A stretch of DNA of 64,000 nt from NCBI GenBank assembly GCA_035547055.1, contig DASZVN010000046.1, positions 1 through 64,000 on the forward strand, read 5' to 3'. This document shows positions 36,869 to 44,200 of the stretch, piece after piece; position 1 is the stretch's first letter, and every line of letters starts with the position of its first letter. The notes below the pieces were generated by a model. The model had not been told where the DNA came from and searched no databases. It saw only the letters and a program-made list of their open reading frames with translations. The stretch comes from DASZVN01 sp035547055. Lineage in GTDB: Bacteria; Pseudomonadota; Alphaproteobacteria; Rhizobiales; Methylopilaceae. Made by a program: the position numbers and the translations under genes.

Positions 36869-37618
36869 ATGGCCGATGGGGAGCTCGTCCTCTATCATGC
36901 ACTGGGCTCGACGGCGTCGAAGAAGGTCCGGCTGACGCTGTACGAGAAGGGGATCGACTTCGGCAGCGTCGTCCTGAACCTGAAGACCTTCGACCATCAT
37001 GCGCCCGATTACGTCGCCCTCAATCCGAACGGCGTCGTGCCGACGCTCGTCCATCGCGGGCGGCCGCTCGTCGAGTCCTCGGTCATCATGGACTATCTCG
37101 ACGAGATCTTTCCCGAGCCGCCGCTGAAGCCGGAGGATCCCTTCCTCCGGGCGCAGATGCGGATCTGGGTCAAGCTGTCCGATGACGTCGCCGCCGGCGC
37201 GGTCGCCGCGCCGAGCTGGATGATCAGCAATATCGACGCCTTCGACGGCAAGAGTGCCGAAGAGCGCGACGCGATCCTGGCGCGCGTTCCGACGCGCGAG
37301 CGGCGCGAGCGCTGGCAGGCGATGGCCGCCGGCGGTTTCAAGCCGCAGGAAATCGAACGCGCCGAGGAGCGCATGCACATCTGTCTGGGCCGCATGGAGG
37401 TGGCGCTGGGCGATCGCGATTGGCTGGTCGGCTCCTATTCGCTGGCCGATATCGCGCTGGTTCCGTTCATCGATCGCATGCGCAGCATCCGGCCGCAGTT
37501 CTTCGAGGGCGACCGCTACCGTCGGGTCGGCGACTGGTTTGCGCGGCTATCGGCTCGCCCCGCATTTGCGCCGGCCTTCAATTTCAGGCCCGCGGCGCCG
37601 GCAGCCGGCGTGGCCTGA
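36869..37618 (+). CDS. glutathione S-transferase family protein
   Basis: A 249-residue protein. The N-terminal thioredoxin fold (about 5-85) carries the cis-Pro loop G-V-V-P-T-L-V-H and the E-S-S-V-I glutathione-site motif. The alpha-helical C-domain contains Y-S-L-A-D-I-A-L-V-P, a classic GST N-capping box. The ATG follows GGGAGAG. GSTs in aromatic clusters act in dehalogenation, isomerisation or detoxification. It is the last gene of the catabolic half; the fluoride island begins after it. Confidence 0.88.
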   Translation: MADGELVLYHALGSTASKKVRLTLYEKGIDFGSVVLNLKTFDHHAPDYVALNPNGVVPTLVHRGRPLVESSVIMDYLDEIFPEPPLKPEDPFLRAQMRIWVKLSDDVAAGAVAAPSWMISNIDAFDGKSAEERDAILARVPTRERRERWQAMAAGGFKPQEIERAEERMHICLGRMEVALGDRDWLVGSYSLADIALVPFIDRMRSIRPQFFEGDRYRRVGDWFARLSARPAFAPAFNFRPAAPAAGVA

Positions 37619-37757
37619 GCGCAACCCCCGGTGCGGGGGGCGCCGCTTCGGTGCGAGCCTGAACGCTCGGGTGAGGACGGACTGTGCTGAAGCGGCGGTG
37701 TCGCCTTGTGCGACGGATTCACCCGCCGGATCGCCGTAACGCTTCACATCAAGCATC

Positions 37758-37785
37758 TTGCCCGGAAATCGCCGTCAGGTATCAT
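37758..37785 (+). promoter_or_regulatory. promoter of fluoride riboswitch unit 1
   Basis: TTGCCC (37758-37763), 16 nt, TATCAT (37780-37785). The aptamer begins 11 nt after the -10 element, so the RNA would start at the aptamer's 5' edge. Confidence 0.5.
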
Positions 37786-37795
37786 CACGGGGTAA

Positions 37796-37863
37796 GGGGA
37801 TGGGGTCCCCCACAACCGCCTCGGGCTGATGACTCCTGCCGAGCGTTCCGCGCGCGGTAGGAG
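37796..37863 (+). promoter_or_regulatory. fluoride riboswitch (crcB motif) 1
   Basis: This matches the crcB-motif aptamer. GGGG (37796-37799) can pair with CCCC (37807-37810) as the pseudoknot. GGGGT (37802-37806) pairs with ACTCC (37832-37836) as the outer stem. The inner stem is GCC/GGC (37818-37826), and GGCTGATGACTCCT is the conserved 3' core. The 3' strand CTCCTGCCG (37833-37841) can alternatively pair with CGGTAGGAG (37855-37863), which holds a Shine-Dalgarno sequence. TTG (37869) lies 5 nt later and is in frame with the small membrane protein. Fluoride binding would free the ribosome site or prevent termination. It heads the small membrane protein and dynamin-like GTPase unit. Confidence 0.93.
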
Positions 37864-37913
37864 CCTGTTTGCATCCTCCGGATCGGAGCGTCCTCGCGCG
37901 ATCGGAGGAGGCG

Positions 37914-38111
37914 ATGGCGGAGATGTTCAGCGAGGCGTTGAAAGAATTTCGCGCTCTTTTGACGGACCCGATACTTCCGGCACTCATACTTGCCGTAGTC
38001 TGCCTTGCAAGCCTTGCATTGCTCCTGGTCGACGAAAATCTGGCGACAATCGCGCTTGCCATTGGTTGCGTGACCGTCGTCGTCGAGCGCGCTCACCGGC
38101 GCCGGCAATGA
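37914..38111 (+). CDS. small two-helix membrane protein under fluoride riboswitch 1
   Basis: 65 residues from ATG 37914 (GGAGGAG upstream), or 80 residues from the in-frame TTG 37869, whose ribosome site lies inside the riboswitch hairpin. It has a short amphipathic N-terminus, one strong membrane helix (about residues 19-39), a second (about 44-58) and a basic cytoplasmic end (E-R-A-H-R-R-R-Q). I do not recognise a family. It is the first gene behind the aptamer, so it is probably fluoride-induced. It may be a membrane partner of the GTPase that follows or an ion-handling peptide; neither is shown by sequence. Confidence 0.65.
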   Translation: MAEMFSEALKEFRALLTDPILPALILAVVCLASLALLLVDENLATIALAIGCVTVVVERAHRRRQ

Positions 38112-38178
38112 TGCCCCGAAATGTGTGGTCCGGCACGGCGTCGGCTTCTTGCGAGCCGCACGGCTGGCTGGTGGCGCC

Positions 38179-39918
38179 ATGAGTGGGGTTGCCCCGCATC
38201 TCCAGATGCAAGACGCGTTCATCTGCATTCTCGACGAAGCATCCGCCCTGCTCGGCCGCGGATTGAACGAGGATCGGACGCTGCGTCTGAGGGAGCTTCG
38301 GCGGCGGCTGCTGGCCGGGCGGCTTCAGCTTGCCGTCGTCGGCCAGTTCAAGCGCGGCAAGAGCAGCGTGCTCAATGCCCTCCTGGGCGCGCCGCTGCTG
38401 CCGACCGGCGTTGTGCCGGTCACCGCGATCCCGGTGTTCATCGCCTGGGGCGAGCCATGCCTGAAGGTGCAGCGGCGATCCGCCGAGGCCGAGACCTTCC
38501 CTTTCGCCGATGCCGCAGCGGGCGCTGCCATCCTTCGCCGTTTCGTCGCCGAGGAGGAGAACCCGGAGAATCGGCTCGGCGTCACCCGGGTCGATCTCCA
38601 TTGGCGCGCGCCCATCCTGGAGACCGGCGTCGTCCTGATCGATACCCCCGGCATCGGCTCGACCCATCGCCACAATACCGAAGCGACCGTCGCCGTCCTG
38701 CCCGAATGCGACGCCGCGGCCTTCATCGTCTCGGCCGATCCGCCGATCACCGAGACCGAGCTCGCCTTCCTGAAGGAAGTCGCGCCGCAGGTCGCCCATC
38801 TCTTCGTCGTTCTCAACAAGAGCGACTACCTCGCCCCCGGCGAGGCCGAGGAGGCTCTGCGCTTCCTGCGCCGCACGTTGGTCGGGCAGGGAGGATTTCC
38901 CGAAACCATCCGCATCTTTCCCCTATCGGCACGGCAGGCGCTGGCGGGGCAGGGCGGCGGCCTCGGCGAGGTCGAGGACTATCTCCTCGGCTACCTCGCG
39001 CGCGAGAAGACCGCCGCGCTTGGCCATGCCGTCGCCGGCAAGGCCGTCCGCCTGCTCGACGAGGCGGCGGCCGATCTCGCGCTTCAGATCCGGGCGCGTG
39101 AGCTGCCGCTCGCGGAGCTCGAGGCAAAGGGCGTCGCGTTCGAGGAGGCGCTCGGCGCGATCGCGCTGGAGCGGCAGGGCGCGGCGGATCTTCTCGCCGG
39201 CGACCGCCGCCGCCTCATGGCGGAGGTCGAGGCCGAAATCGCGCGGGTGCGCGAGGCTGCAGCCATGACCCTCGCCGCGCTCGTCGACGCGCGCCTCGCC
39301 GAAGCCCTCAACGAGACGCCGGCACAGGAGGCGGTCGTCACCGCCATCCCACAGGTCTTCGCCGAGGCGGCGACGGGTCTTGCGCGCCGTCTCGGCGCCG
39401 ATCTCGACCGGGTGCTCGATCGTCACCAGGAGCGGGTGGAGGCACTGATCGGGCGCATCCGCCAGACCGCGGCGGAGCTGTTCGATATCGCGCCAAGCGG
39501 CTTCGAGCGACCGGAGCCGTTTCGTACGGAGCACAATCTCGCCTGGGTCAGCCGGCAGCGCGAGTCGCTGAATCCGCTACCGAAGGGCGCCTTTGACCTG
39601 CTGCTGCCGGGGTCGCGCCGACGGGAGCGGCTTCGCCGCCGCCTCGTCGAGCAGACGCAGGAGCTCGTCGCCCGCAATGCCGAGGCCTTGCGGTGGAGCC
39701 TGCTGCAGCATCTCGACGATACGCTCCGGCGGTTCGGCCCGCAGATCGAGGCGCGGCTGGAGCAGGCATTGGCCTCGACCCGCGGCGCGCTCCAGGCGGC
39801 GCTGGCCGAGCGCCGCGCGAGAGGCGCCGAGGCCGACGCCACGCTGCCGCGCCTCGGCGCAGACGCCGCACGGCTCGCGGCGGTTCGAGACGCGTTGGCC
39901 CGGCTGGCCGGCGGCTGA
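38179..39918 (+). CDS. dynamin-family GTPase
   Basis: A 579-residue large GTPase. G1 is G-Q-F-K-R-G-K-S-S near residue 55, the G2 region has the T-A-I-P pattern typical of bacterial dynamins, G3 is D-T-P-G-I-G near 155, and G4 is N-K-S-D near 215. The rest is long helices (about 300-570) with high Ala/Glu/Arg content and coiled-coil character, as in bacterial dynamin-like proteins that bind and remodel the inner membrane. It sits behind riboswitch 1 and the small membrane protein. A membrane-repair or membrane-tension role under fluoride stress is inferred. ATG 38179 was chosen; an upstream GTG (38125) is possible. Confidence 0.85.
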   Translation: MSGVAPHLQMQDAFICILDEASALLGRGLNEDRTLRLRELRRRLLAGRLQLAVVGQFKRGKSSVLNALLGAPLLPTGVVPVTAIPVFIAWGEPCLKVQRRSAEAETFPFADAAAGAAILRRFVAEEENPENRLGVTRVDLHWRAPILETGVVLIDTPGIGSTHRHNTEATVAVLPECDAAAFIVSADPPITETELAFLKEVAPQVAHLFVVLNKSDYLAPGEAEEALRFLRRTLVGQGGFPETIRIFPLSARQALAGQGGGLGEVEDYLLGYLAREKTAALGHAVAGKAVRLLDEAAADLALQIRARELPLAELEAKGVAFEEALGAIALERQGAADLLAGDRRRLMAEVEAEIARVREAAAMTLAALVDARLAEALNETPAQEAVVTAIPQVFAEAATGLARRLGADLDRVLDRHQERVEALIGRIRQTAAELFDIAPSGFERPEPFRTEHNLAWVSRQRESLNPLPKGAFDLLLPGSRRRERLRRRLVEQTQELVARNAEALRWSLLQHLDDTLRRFGPQIEARLEQALASTRGALQAALAERRARGAEADATLPRLGADAARLAAVRDALARLAGG

Positions 39919-39928
39919 GCGCTCCACC

Positions 39929-40018
39929 GTCATTGCGAGGAGCGAAGCGACAAAGCAATCCAGGGGGGAGGCACCAGCATCTGCGGCCCCTGGATTGCTT
40001 CGCTTCGCTCGCAATGAC
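39929..40018. repeat. REP-like dispersed palindrome
   Basis: Long near-perfect inverted repeat. The left arm (about 39929-39966) starts GTCATTGCGAGGAGCGAAG and ends CAATCCAGGGG. The right arm (about 39987-40018) is its complement, CCCCTGGATTGCTTCG...CGCAATGAC. Palindromes of this kind are scattered between genes in Bradyrhizobium-like and related alphaproteobacteria. It lies between the GTPase stop and the next promoter and could also act as a weak terminator or mRNA 3' end. Confidence 0.75.
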
Positions 40019-40084
40019 CGCGGAATCGACCCTCGGCCCTGTATGCTCCCGTGCGGCCGCAGCGCAGCCATGCCGTCATCGCGA

Positions 40085-40113
40085 TTGACAGCCAACGGCT
40101 GATCCCCAAGACT
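40085..40113 (+). promoter_or_regulatory. promoter of fluoride riboswitch unit 2
   Basis: Perfect TTGACA (40085-40090), 17 nt, then the weak -10 AAGACT (40108-40113). The aptamer starts 6 nt later. Confidence 0.4.
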
Positions 40114-40118
40114 TCACC

Positions 40119-40188
40119 ATGGGAATGGGGTCTCCCATCAAGCGCCGTCGTGGCTGATGACTCCTGTGCGCCGGCGCGCGCAGGGGAG
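40119..40188 (+). promoter_or_regulatory. fluoride riboswitch (crcB motif) 2
   Basis: Aptamer with ATGGGA (40119-40124)/TCCCAT (40133-40138) as pseudoknot strands, outer stem GGGGT with ACTCC, inner GCC/GGC and the GGCTGATGACTCCT core (40152-40165). The sequence before the outer stem is AATG instead of the usual GATG. CTCC at 40161 can switch to pair with GGAG in the GC-rich hairpin 40161-40188, hiding a GGGGAG ribosome site. A TTG follows at 40193. It heads the unit that leads into the MFS/MoxR operon. Confidence 0.88.
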
Positions 40189-40192
40189 AGGC

Positions 40193-40675
40193 TTGTTCCG
40201 CAAGCAGGCCGCTTCTGTGCTTGACCGGGCGCCGTGGAGAGCGGTGGTGGTGCCCATTCTCGTTTTCCTCCTGCCGGCGTCTCGCCCGTGCGGTTTCGCG
40301 GACGGGCTTGCCGGCGGCCGGAACTCCTCCCGAACACGCGATGCGGCGGCGATCTCGCTCTCGCCGGAGCCGCGCCGTGCATGCGGGGCAGGATGGGCAG
40401 CCCATGCCGGTCGCCACGGCGCTCATGCAATGCCGGCCCACCTGCCGCGGCGCGGGACGCGTTGGGAGGAACGCCCTTGCCCAAGCAAGCCCGCACGGCC
40501 TGGAGCATCCCGCCAAGGCCGGCACCGGGACCGTCACACCACCTCGCGACGATCCGGCGCCGACCGTGCCGCCGGGCCGATGCCACGACAGGAACTGCGG
40601 CTCCCACCCGACCCAAGCAGGGTGGGAGCCGCCTTTCCTTTCAGAGTACACGCGCGGCCGTGGGAGCAGCATTGA
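40193..40675 (+). CDS. possible leader/unknown protein coupled to the MFS gene (doubtful)
   Basis: A 160-codon frame. TTG 40193 lies just behind the riboswitch-controlled GGGGAGAGG, and the TGA overlaps the TTG start of the MFS transporter (TTGA). Those two ends argue for real coupling. Residues about 14-25 are hydrophobic (V-V-V-P-I-L-V-F-L-L), signal-like. Against it, the rest is Arg/Pro/His-rich, has no family resemblance and shows weaker third-position GC than real genes here. A perfect terminator-like hairpin also lies inside it (40597-40632). It may be a degraded gene, an untranslated leader or a fluoride-induced small RNA. No other candidate gene is seen in 40200-40660. Confidence 0.3.
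   Translation: MFRKQAASVLDRAPWRAVVVPILVFLLPASRPCGFADGLAGGRNSSRTRDAAAISLSPEPRRACGAGWAAHAGRHGAHAMPAHLPRRGTRWEERPCPSKPARPGASRQGRHRDRHTTSRRSGADRAAGPMPRQELRLPPDPSRVGAAFPFRVHARPWEQH
40597..40642 (+). terminator. intrinsic terminator between riboswitch 2 and the MFS operon
   Basis: A 13-bp stem (GCGGCTCCCACCC with GGGTGGGAGCCGC) and a 10-nt loop are followed by CTTTCCTTTC. It lies about 30 nt before the MFS start, so either read-through is regulated or the MFS operon has a promoter of its own that I could not identify. Confidence 0.65.
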
Positions 40676-41889
40676 GCGGGCGCGTCGCGCCGCCGCCGGC
40701 CGTGCCCGTCGACCGCCGGCGCGTCGCGCTGCGCTTCGTCTTGCTCGTCGGCGTGCTGAGCTTTTTCGCCGACTTCACCTATGAGGGCTCGCGCAGCGTC
40801 CTCGGCCCCTATCTCGCGAGCCTTCAGGCGAGCGGCACCGTCGTCGGCATCGTCACCGGCTTCGGCGAGCTTGCAGGTTACGGCCTCCGGCTGGTTTCCG
40901 GCCGCGCCGCCGATCTCACCCGGCGCTACTGGCCGATCACCATCGTCGGCTACGTCGTGCAGATGGCTGCGGTGCCGGCGCTGGCGCTGACCGGAAGCTG
41001 GCCCGCCGCGGCGGCGCTCATCGTCCTGGAGCGCATCGGCAAGGCGATCCGCAACCCGCCGCGCGACGTGATGCTGTCGCATGCCGGGCAGGCGGCCGGC
41101 GGGGTCGGCTGGGCTTTCGGCCTGCACGAGGCGCTCGACCAGTTCGGCGCGATGGTCGGCCCGCTCGCGGTGGCCGCGGTGCTGGCGCGGCGCGGGAGCT
41201 ATCACGAGGCCTTCGCGGTGCTGCTCGTCCCGGCGCTCGTCAACCTCGCGCTGGTCGCGACGGCGCGGCTGCTCTACCCGATGCCGGCGGCGCTGGAGGC
41301 GGGCGTGCCCGCGGCGCGCGAGCAGCGCCCGCAGCCGCGGCTCTTCTGGGTCTATCTCGCCGGGGCGGCGCTGGTCGGCGCCGGCTTCGCCGACTACCCT
41401 TTGATCGCCTATCATTTCAGCCGCGCCGGCACCGTGCCGACCGACTGGATCCCGATCTTCTACGCGGTCGCGATGGCGGTGAGCGGCACCGGCTCGCTCG
41501 TCCTCGGCCGCCTGTTCGACCGCCACGGCTTCGCCGTGCTGATCGCGCTGAGCGCGGTGGCGCTGCTGTTCGCGCCGCTGGTCTTTCTCGGCGGCTTCTG
41601 GCCGGCCCTCGCGGGCGCCGCCATATGGGGCCTCGGCATGGGCGCGCACGAATCCATTATCCCCGCCGCCGTGACGCCGATGGTGCCGGCCGACCGGCGC
41701 GCCTCGGCCTTCGGCCTCTTCACGGCGGGCTACGGCGCCGCCTGGTTCCTCGGCAGCGCCATGATCGGCATCCTCTACGACCTGTCGCTGCCGGCGGTGA
41801 TCGCCTTCTGCGTCGTCGTCCAGGCGGCGGCGCTGCCGCTGTTCGCCTGGGTCGGGCGGCGGCAGAAGCCGGCGAAGGCGACGTCGTGA
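40672..41889 (+). CDS. major facilitator superfamily transporter
   Basis: A 405-residue, twelve-helix MFS protein. It begins with a helix reading F-V-L-L-V-G-V-L-S-F-F-A-D and T-Y-E-G-S-R-S, followed by the loop G-R-A-A-D-L-T-R-R (MFS motif-A like). The repeat motif G-R-L-F-D-R-H-G lies at the start of the C-terminal half. The TTG start has a GGGAG site 5 nt upstream. Drug- or solute-proton antiport is usual for the group; the cargo is unknown. It is first in a six-gene coupled operon with DUF4129, a small membrane protein, MoxR, DUF58 and another membrane protein. Fluoride riboswitch 2 lies about 480 nt upstream. Confidence 0.85.
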   Translation: MSGRVAPPPAVPVDRRRVALRFVLLVGVLSFFADFTYEGSRSVLGPYLASLQASGTVVGIVTGFGELAGYGLRLVSGRAADLTRRYWPITIVGYVVQMAAVPALALTGSWPAAAALIVLERIGKAIRNPPRDVMLSHAGQAAGGVGWAFGLHEALDQFGAMVGPLAVAAVLARRGSYHEAFAVLLVPALVNLALVATARLLYPMPAALEAGVPAAREQRPQPRLFWVYLAGAALVGAGFADYPLIAYHFSRAGTVPTDWIPIFYAVAMAVSGTGSLVLGRLFDRHGFAVLIALSAVALLFAPLVFLGGFWPALAGAAIWGLGMGAHESIIPAAVTPMVPADRRASAFGLFTAGYGAAWFLGSAMIGILYDLSLPAVIAFCVVVQAAALPLFAWVGRRQKPAKATS

Positions 41890-42794
41890 CGGCCGCGGCC
41901 GACGCGAAGCCGGCGCTGGCGCTCGCCTGCGCCCTCGGGCTCGTCCTCGCCTTCGCGGGGACGATGCCGGCGAACGATGTCGCCATTGATGGCCGGATTG
42001 GGCTGAGCCTTCCGGAATGGCTGCTGCCGGCCGTGGTGGCGGCGCTCACCGCCGCGGCAGCGCTGCTCTTCGCGTTCGTCTTCCCCTGGCGCCGCCGTCG
42101 CCGGAAGAAGGACGAGGAGGAGCCCGAGCGGGAGGAGGAACCGCCGCGGGCGACGCTCGTCACGAAGCTGCTCCTCGCCTTGCTGCTCCTCGTGCCGCTC
42201 GGGCTTGTGGCGGGCGCCTTCTATGTCGCGCGGACGCCGACCGCACCGGTGCCGGCGACGATGCGGAGCGTCGCCCGGCCGGCTGCCGTTCCTCCGACGG
42301 CCGCGCGGCCGCCCGCTCCCGCCGCGGCGCGCTCTGCGGCAGCCACCATCATCCTGGAAGGAATTGCGGTCGTGGTGGCGGCCGGGGCGCTCGGCTTCGG
42401 CCTGTGGCTGCACCTCGCCGACCGCGTTGGGCGCGCTCCGTTCGAGCCGCGGACGCCGGAGGCGGAGGTCGCGGCGGCGGTCGAGGACAGCCTCGACGAC
42501 CTCGCCGCCGAGCCCGATGCGCGCCGCGCCATCATCCGCTGCTATGGCCATTTCGAGCGCGCGCTCGCCGCTGCCGACGTGGCGCGCCGGCCGGCTGAGA
42601 CGGCGCTCGAGTACATGCGCGAGGCGCTTGGCCGCCTGACGCTGCCCGAGGCCGCGGTGCGCGAGCTGACCCGCCTGTTCGAGCTGTCGCGCTTCAGCCG
42701 CCACCCGCTCGGCCGGCGCGACCGCGACCTCGCCATGGATGCGCTCGTCGCCATCCGCGGCGCGCTCGACCGCCGGGCCGATGCCCATGGCTGA
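41886..42794 (+). CDS. DUF4129-domain membrane protein
   Basis: 302 residues. There are three hydrophobic stretches (about 8-23, 38-58 and 90-112) with a highly charged loop after the second (R-R-R-R-R-K-K-D-E-E-E), then a fourth helix near 155-175. The C-terminal cytoplasmic DUF4129 domain carries R-A-I-I-R-C-Y-G-H-F-E-R-A-L and the final L-F-E-L-S-R-F-S-R-H-P-L. DUF4129 proteins co-occur with MoxR ATPases and DUF58/VWA proteins. The GTG overlaps the MFS stop. Confidence 0.82.
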   Translation: MTAAADAKPALALACALGLVLAFAGTMPANDVAIDGRIGLSLPEWLLPAVVAALTAAAALLFAFVFPWRRRRRKKDEEEPEREEEPPRATLVTKLLLALLLLVPLGLVAGAFYVARTPTAPVPATMRSVARPAAVPPTAARPPAPAAARSAAATIILEGIAVVVAAGALGFGLWLHLADRVGRAPFEPRTPEAEVAAAVEDSLDDLAAEPDARRAIIRCYGHFERALAAADVARRPAETALEYMREALGRLTLPEAAVRELTRLFELSRFSRHPLGRRDRDLAMDALVAIRGALDRRADAHG

Positions 42795-43254
42795 AGGACG
42801 CCGCCTCCGCGTCGCGCTCGCCTATGCCGGCCTCGTGCTGGTGTTGGCGGGCGTCACGACCGCGGCCTACGCCGCTGTGCTGCCCGAGCACCGCGCGCTT
42901 GTCGTCCGCCTCGCCGCGGCGGCGCTCGCGGCTGTCGTGCTGCTCCACCTCTGGGCCGTGCTGCGGCGGCAGGTGCCGCGCCTGCCGTCCGATTTCGAAC
43001 GGGCACGGCGGCCCGACCCGCCGCCTGTCGCGGTCGCGCCAGAGCTCTTGAAGCTCGACGAGGAGATCCGCAGCGCGCGCGCCGACCGCCGCTTCTTCGA
43101 GAACGTGCCGAAGCCGCGGCTCGACGCGCTGGCCGCACGCCGCGGCCGCGCGTCGCCGCCGGCACTGCCCCCGCGGCCGCTCGGCCGCGGCCCCTCCTAC
43201 GCCGAACTTGCCGGCCTCGTCGCCGCATTGGAGCAAACACGCCATGACGATTGA
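42787..43254 (+). CDS. two-helix membrane protein of the MoxR operon
   Basis: 155 residues. There are two membrane helices (about 8-30 and 38-58), then a soluble region containing L-L-K-L-D-E-E-I-R-S-A-R-A-D-R-R-F-F, typical of small proteins accompanying MoxR/DUF58 sets. ATG 42787 overlaps the DUF4129 stop; ATG 42781 is equally possible. No catalytic motif is visible. It is probably an assembly partner of the MoxR module. Confidence 0.7.
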   Translation: MAEGRRLRVALAYAGLVLVLAGVTTAAYAAVLPEHRALVVRLAAAALAAVVLLHLWAVLRRQVPRLPSDFERARRPDPPPVAVAPELLKLDEEIRSARADRRFFENVPKPRLDALAARRGRASPPALPPRPLGRGPSYAELAGLVAALEQTRHDD

Positions 43255-44200
43255 CGAGGTCGAGCGGGCCGGCCGCGCCGTGCTCGGTGCCCTGTCGGCG
43301 GTGATCGTCGGCAAGGCCGAGGTGCTGCGCCTGCTGCTCGTCGGCGTGCTCGCCGACGGCCACATCCTGATCGAGGACTATCCCGGCCTCGCCAAGACGC
43401 TGATCGCGCGGCTGCTCGGCCAGGCGCTCGACCTGCCCTTCGCCCGCGTGCAGTTCACGCCCGACCTCCTGCCGAGCGACCTCACCGGCAGCTTCCTCTA
43501 CGACCAGCGCGAGGGCCGCTTCGACTTCCGCCGCGGCCCGATCTTCACCAGCCTGCTCCTCGCCGACGAGATCAACCGGGCGACGCCCAAGACGCAGTCG
43601 GCGCTGCTCGAAGCGATGCAGGAGGGCCAGGTCACCGTCGAAGGCACGACCCACGCGCTCGACCGGCCATTCATCGTCATCGCGACGCAGAACCCGATCG
43701 AGTTCGAGGGCACCTATCCCTTGCCCGAGGCCCAGCTCGACCGCTTCCTCATGCGCATCGCCGTCGGCTATCCCGGCCGCGAGGAGGAACGTGAAATCCT
43801 CCGCCGCCGCGCCGAGCGGCGGGCCGATGCCGCGACAGTGCCGATGGTGCTGCCGCGCGCGACGCTGGTCGCGATGCAGCGGGCGCTGGAGGAGGTCTTC
43901 GTCGACGAGACGGTCGAGGCCTATATCGTCGACCTCGTGCGGGCGACGCGCGAGGACGCGCGGGTCCTCCTCGGCGCCTCGCCGCGCGGCACGCTGGCGC
44001 TGCTCAAGCTCGCCCGCGCCGAGGCGGCGATGGCGCGGCGCGATTTCGTCACCCCGGACGACGTGAAGGCGATCGCGGTGCCGGCGCTGGCGCATCGCCT
44101 GGCGCTGAAGCCGGAGCTCTGGCTGTCGCGCGTCTCGGCCGTCGAGGTCGTCGGCGACATCCTCGGCCGCGTGCCGACGCCGAAGGCGACGCCGCCGTGA
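43244..44200 (+). CDS. MoxR-family AAA+ ATPase
   Basis: A 318-residue chaperone-like ATPase. The Walker A region is E-D-Y-P-G-L-A-K-T near residue 50, which is the MoxR variant of G-x4-G-K-T. Walker B is L-L-L-A-D-E-I-N-R-A near 107, sensor 1 is A-T-Q-N-P near 152, and sensor 2 is A-S-P-R-G near 260. The ATG is inside the previous gene's end (11-bp overlap). MoxR ATPases mature or insert partners holding DUF58/VWA domains. Their placement under a fluoride riboswitch suggests a stress-related envelope remodelling function. Confidence 0.92.
   Translation: MTIDEVERAGRAVLGALSAVIVGKAEVLRLLLVGVLADGHILIEDYPGLAKTLIARLLGQALDLPFARVQFTPDLLPSDLTGSFLYDQREGRFDFRRGPIFTSLLLADEINRATPKTQSALLEAMQEGQVTVEGTTHALDRPFIVIATQNPIEFEGTYPLPEAQLDRFLMRIAVGYPGREEEREILRRRAERRADAATVPMVLPRATLVAMQRALEEVFVDETVEAYIVDLVRATREDARVLLGASPRGTLALLKLARAEAAMARRDFVTPDDVKAIAVPALAHRLALKPELWLSRVSAVEVVGDILGRVPTPKATPP

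Noticed and set aside
39929..40018. CRISPR array or insertion-sequence end
   Set aside because: One palindrome only, no repeat-spacer periodicity, no transposase and no target-site duplication seen.
39930..40672. Minus-strand frames of about 200 codons between the GTPase and MFS genes
   Set aside because: They run through the palindromic repeat and the riboswitch and resemble no family. They are more likely by-products of high GC.
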